From positions 496,001 to 560,000 of the forward strand of contig NZ_NISI01000001.1 of NCBI RefSeq assembly GCF_002205845.1: 64,000 bases of DNA, read 5' to 3'. A program made the position numbers and the translations under genes. Every line of letters starts with the position of its first letter. Position 1 is the first letter of the stretch. This DNA comes from Roseateles puraquae. GTDB taxonomy: Bacteria > Pseudomonadota > Gammaproteobacteria > Burkholderiales > Burkholderiaceae_C. The notes under the pieces were generated by a model. The model searched no databases and had not been told where the DNA came from. It saw only the letters and a program-made list of their open reading frames with translations. Below, piece after piece: positions 61,098-64,000 of this stretch.

Positions 61098-62180
61098 TCA
61101 CTTCACGGGCTTGGGCGCGGCCTTGCCGTGCTCCGGCGCGGGCCACAGGCCGCGCGGGCGGGCCAGCATGATGCCGATCATGGCGAGCGCCACGAGCAGC
61201 TGGCGCAGGATGGATGCGTCCAGGCGGCCATCGGTCATCTGCTGCAGCGGCCCGGCCACGTAGCGCAGCACCTCGGGCAGAGCCGACAGCATCAGCGCGC
61301 CGAGGATGACGCCCGGGATGTGCCCGATGCCGCCGAGCACGACCATCGCCACGATCATGACCGACTCCTGCAGGCTGAAGGACTCGGGCGACACGAAGCC
61401 CTGGAAGCTCGCGAACATCGCGCCCGACACGCCGCCGAAGGTGGCGCCCATGCCGAAGGCCAGCAGCTTCAGGTTGCGGGTGTTGATGCCCATGGCCTTG
61501 GCGGCGATCTCGTCTTCGCGGATGGCCATCCAGGCGCGGCCGATGCGGGAGTTCTCCAGGCGGTAGCAGATCACCACGCCGGCCACGACGAGTGCGAGGA
61601 AGAGGTAGTAGTACAGCGTGACCGACGGCAGCGTGAAGCCGAAGACGTCCAGCGACTTGCCCAGGTCCACACCGAAGACATGGAAGGAATCGATCTGGCC
61701 GATGCCGCGCGGGCCGTTGGTGATGTTGAGCGGGTACTCCAGGTTGTTCATGAACACCCGGATGATTTCGCCGAAGCCCAGCGTCACGATGGCGAGGTAG
61801 TCGCCGCGCAGCTTCAGCGTCGGCGCACCGAGCAGCACGCCGAACAAGGCCGCGAGCGCCGCGCCGGCCGGAATGACGATCCACAGCGGCGAGTGCAGCC
61901 CGTTCGGGAACATGGCCTGGAAGGCCTCGAAGTTCTCGCTCAGGTGGGGGCTGGCCAGCAGGGCGAACATGTAGGCGCCGACCGCGTAGAACGCGACGTA
62001 GCCCAGGTCCAGCAGGCCGGCGTAGCCGACGACGATGTTCAGGCCCAGTGCCAGCAGCACGTAGAGCAGCGCCAGGTCGATGATGCGCACCGGGCCGTTG
62101 CCGAGCTGCTGCGCGAACAGGGGCACGACCAGCAGGCCGATGGCCGCGGCGAGGAAGGTGATGAGTTTCTTGCTGTCCAT
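61098..62180 (-). CDS. livM: Branched-chain amino acid ABC transporter permease LivM
   Basis: 360-residue inner-membrane permease with about 9-10 helices. LALGLNIVVGYAGLLDLGYVAFYAVGAY-type sequence at 45-70 and the coupling-helix region RIGRAWMAIREDEIAAKAMGIN at about 233-254 are family hallmarks. The C-terminal tail is short and proline/lysine-rich. ATG 62180 is preceded by GGAGACCCGAC and follows livH by 13 bp; an upstream in-frame start lies within livH. Confidence 0.94.
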   Translation of the reverse strand: MDSKKLITFLAAAIGLLVVPLFAQQLGNGPVRIIDLALLYVLLALGLNIVVGYAGLLDLGYVAFYAVGAYMFALLASPHLSENFEAFQAMFPNGLHSPLWIVIPAGAALAALFGVLLGAPTLKLRGDYLAIVTLGFGEIIRVFMNNLEYPLNITNGPRGIGQIDSFHVFGVDLGKSLDVFGFTLPSVTLYYYLFLALVVAGVVICYRLENSRIGRAWMAIREDEIAAKAMGINTRNLKLLAFGMGATFGGVSGAMFASFQGFVSPESFSLQESVMIVAMVVLGGIGHIPGVILGALMLSALPEVLRYVAGPLQQMTDGRLDASILRQLLVALAMIGIMLARPRGLWPAPEHGKAAPKPVK

Positions 62181-62193
62181 GTCGGGTCTCCGT

Positions 62194-63117
62194 TCAGGCA
62201 CGGTCGGCCACGCGCTCACCCAGCAGGCCGGAGGGCCGCAGCGTCAGCACCAGGATGAGGGCCACGAAGGCGAAGATGTCGGCGTAATGGCTGCCCAGCA
62301 CGCCGCCGGTCAAGTCACCGAGGTAGCCGGCGCCGATGGCCTCGATCAGGCCCAGCAGCACACCGCCCACCACCGCGCCGGCGAGGTTGCCGATGCCGCC
62401 CAGCACGGCTGCCGTGAAGGCCTTGAGGCCTGGCATGAAGCCCATGGTGTGCTGCACCGTGCCGTAGTTGGCCGCCCACATCAGGCCCGCCACGGCGGCC
62501 AGCGCGGCGCCGATGACGAAGGTGGTGGAGATGATGAAGTCGGGCTTGACGCCCATGAGGCCGGCCACGCGCGGGTTCTCGGCGGTGGCCCGCATCGCAC
62601 GGCCGAGCTTGGTGTGGTTCACCAGGTACATCAGCGCCGCCAGGATGACCACCGTGAGGCCGAGGATCAGGCACTGCGTGACCGTGATCACCGGGCCGCC
62701 CAGGTCGAAGGGCGTGGTGGGCAGCAGCAGCGGGAAGGGCTTGGGGTTGGGCTTCCAGATGATCATGGCCAGCACCTGCAGCAGCAGCGACATGCCCATG
62801 GCCGTGATCAGCGGCGCCAGGCGCGGCGCGTTGCGCAGCGGCCGGTAGGCGACCTTCTCGACGGAGTAGTTCAAGACCGCGCAAACGACGATGGCCACCG
62901 CCAGCCCGATCAGCATCAGGGCCCACCCGGGCAGGCCGGCATCGGCGAGGAAAGTGACGACGGTCCAGCTGACCATGGCGCCGACCATCAGGATCTCGCC
63001 GTGCGCGAAGTTGATGAGGTTGATGATGCCGTAGACCATCGTGTAGCCCAGGGCGACGAGGGCATACATGCTCCCCAGCACCAGGCCGTTGATGATCTGT
63101 TGAATCAGAGTCTCCAT
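62194..63117 (-). CDS. livH: Branched-chain amino acid ABC transporter permease LivH
   Basis: 307-residue inner-membrane permease, first gene of the operon. The N-terminus METLIQQIINGLVLGSMYALVALGYTMVYGI and the following INFAHGEILMVGAM are canonical LivH. The coupling motif RAMRATAENPRVAGLMGV is at about 190-207. ATG 63117 gives the family start; a longer frame of 29 residues has no homology. The substrate-binding protein gene (livJ/livK) is not in the window, so it must be encoded elsewhere or supplied by another system. Confidence 0.95.
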   Translation of the reverse strand: METLIQQIINGLVLGSMYALVALGYTMVYGIINLINFAHGEILMVGAMVSWTVVTFLADAGLPGWALMLIGLAVAIVVCAVLNYSVEKVAYRPLRNAPRLAPLITAMGMSLLLQVLAMIIWKPNPKPFPLLLPTTPFDLGGPVITVTQCLILGLTVVILAALMYLVNHTKLGRAMRATAENPRVAGLMGVKPDFIISTTFVIGAALAAVAGLMWAANYGTVQHTMGFMPGLKAFTAAVLGGIGNLAGAVVGGVLLGLIEAIGAGYLGDLTGGVLGSHYADIFAFVALILVLTLRPSGLLGERVADRA

Positions 63118-63415
63118 GAGGGCTCCAGAAGATTTCGTTGGGCGCAGCATGCGCCACGCGACTCGGTGCAGATCGCAACCCTCGTGCCAATGACGGCGTT
63201 TCAAGGGTATTCACCGACGGGTTCACGGGGCCGACCGTTTGATCCGTCCCACGGGGGCCGGGCTGGTCAGATTTCACGAGTGTCGGGCAGCCCAAACTGG
63301 GCGGAAATCCGCACAAACCGCACGCGCGCCGGGCGGTTCTCCGCCAACACCGAAAAAACCCTGGCCAGACCTGTCCTGCCCCGCGCCGCATGGGCACACT
63401 ACACGGCCCTTCGCC
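63118..63415. other. Divergent intergenic region livH / sensor kinase
   Basis: 298 bp without a convincing gene. It must hold the livH promoter and that of the sensor kinase. Two small inverted repeats are adjacent: GCCCA-AAC-TGGGC (63290-63302) and GCGGA-AA-TCCGC (63301-63312). They could be operator half-sites; no promoter hexamers were recognised with confidence. Confidence 0.4.
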
Positions 63416-64000
63416 ATGGTTGTGCACGATCTCTCCCGCCCCCGCGCGCCGCGCCTGCCCCGGTGGCTTGGCCGCCCGGGCTTTCATGTCTTCCTGACCG
63501 GCCTGCTGATGGTGCTCGGCTTCATGCTCGCGCACCGCCTGAGTGAGCGCAGCGGCCGCGACCAGCTCTCGGCGCTCAGCACCGAGCGGCTGGAGTTGTA
63601 TGCCTCCAACCTCGCTGCCGAACTGGGCCGGCACGCTTCGCTGCCCAGCCTGCTGGCCATCGCCCCGACGCTGCAGACCCTGATGCAGGCGCCAGGCGAC
63701 GAGGCTGCGCGGCGCGCCGCCAGCCAGATGATGGCGCGGGTGAACGTGCGGGCCGGCACCCACCAGATCTTTGTCGCCACGCCGCAAGGCGAAGTGCTGG
63801 CCGCCAGCGAAACGCTGACCCCACCCCCGCGCCTGGCCGAAGCGGTGGCGCAGGGGCGTGTGCACTTCTTCGCCGCCGACCCGAGCACCGGCAGCACGGA
63901 CTTCTACCTGCTGCACCCGCTGCGCCAGGGCGGTGTCACCGGGGGCGTCATCGTCGTGCGCTTCAACCTGGCGCCCCTGGAGGCCACCTGGGTCGACCTG
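63416..64000 (+). CDS. DctB-like sensor histidine kinase, N-terminal part only
   Basis: 195 residues before the window ends. The N-terminal basic region leads to a transmembrane helix (about 22-40, GFHVFLTGLLMVLGFMLAH) and then a periplasmic double-PAS/CACHE-type sensor. ERLELYASNLAAELGRHASLPSLLAIAPTLQTLM is the pattern seen after the first helix in DctB C4-dicarboxylate sensors, cited here in parts. The kinase domains must lie to the right. The divergent neighbour is livH, so the natural ligand could be a dicarboxylate or another small acid. ATG 63416 begins shortly before the helix. Confidence 0.7.
   Translation, partial: MVVHDLSRPRAPRLPRWLGRPGFHVFLTGLLMVLGFMLAHRLSERSGRDQLSALSTERLELYASNLAAELGRHASLPSLLAIAPTLQTLMQAPGDEAARRAASQMMARVNVRAGTHQIFVATPQGEVLAASETLTPPPRLAEAVAQGRVHFFAADPSTGSTDFYLLHPLRQGGVTGGVIVVRFNLAPLEATWVDL

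Noticed and set aside
63118-63204. 29-residue upstream extension of livH
   Set aside because: No homology before METLIQQIING, which is the typical LivH start with a normal signal-less hydrophobic N-terminus.
1-64000. CRISPR arrays, insertion sequences, prophage genes, att sites
   Set aside because: No regularly spaced repeats, transposase/integrase motifs, phage structural genes or direct repeats flanking a block were found when reading both strands.

Overview
The window looks like a chromosomal segment of a high-GC betaproteobacterium of the order Burkholderiales, probably from the Roseateles/Mitsuaria/Rubrivivax/Leptothrix side of the order. The reasons are the very GC-rich third codon positions, the gltA-sdhE-sdhBADC | gntR | mdh ... 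acnB TCA arrangement, the DUF3422, sbcB, CysM and LivHMGF relatives, and the PEP-CTERM secreted proteins. It is almost completely gene-packed: about 52 protein genes, one tRNA, no rRNA, no CRISPR, no insertion sequence and no prophage.

Region by region: (1) 1-2825 is the 5' two thirds of purL. (2) 3024-11446 is a sugar-acid catabolic locus: a gluconokinase, a GPH-type symporter and a GH94 phosphorylase in an overlapping operon, a convergent LacI-type regulator, and a large TonB-dependent receptor. One 14-bp palindrome, GGATAGCGCTATCC, stands in front of the operon and of the receptor, with a 13/14 copy in front of the regulator. The GH94 protein has the residues reported to bind the carboxylate in cellobionic acid phosphorylases. 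The locus therefore reads as uptake and phosphorolysis of cellobionic acid (an oxidised cellulose product) to glucose 1-phosphate plus gluconate, followed by gluconate phosphorylation. (3) 11502-13759 holds a TRZ/ATZ-type adenosine/MTA deaminase and a ribokinase. (4) 13833-29955 is a TCA cluster: gltA, sdhE, sdhB, sdhA, sdhD, sdhC, a GntR/HutC regulator, mdh, a CitE-like lyase and acnB. It is interrupted by a secreted isoamylase flanked by two PEP-CTERM-type proteins, and by a VapBC toxin-antitoxin pair directly upstream of acnB.

(5) 30037-34000 is an accessory stretch: an ECF-like sigma factor overlapping a membrane-anchored ankyrin protein (candidate anti-sigma factor), a secreted proline/alanine-rich protein, an orphan 90-residue flagellar-rod-like protein, and a PAS protein with a degenerate GGDEF site. 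(6) 34058-39217 is a secreted amidohydrolase pair plus a membrane protein in a tight operon. (7) 39230-56380 is mixed housekeeping: exonuclease I, an outer-membrane beta-barrel protein, a FabH-like synthase, a DUF3422 protein, GMP reductase, an amidase, a secreted phospholipase-D-like protein, ValRS, a D-2-hydroxyacid dehydrogenase homologue that has lost catalytic residues, GalU, a TusA-like protein, a Nudix hydrolase, CysM, tRNA-Leu(CAA), a rhomboid protease and an SDR. (8) 56457-63117 holds a ferredoxin-type flavin reductase, an IDO-like 2-oxoglutarate dioxygenase, a leucine-dehydrogenase-type enzyme and the livHMGF branched-chain amino-acid ABC transporter, with an array of hairpins between the dehydrogenase and livF. 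(9) A DctB-like sensor kinase runs off the right edge.

All calls come from reading translations, motifs and gene order by eye. No alignment or database search was run.
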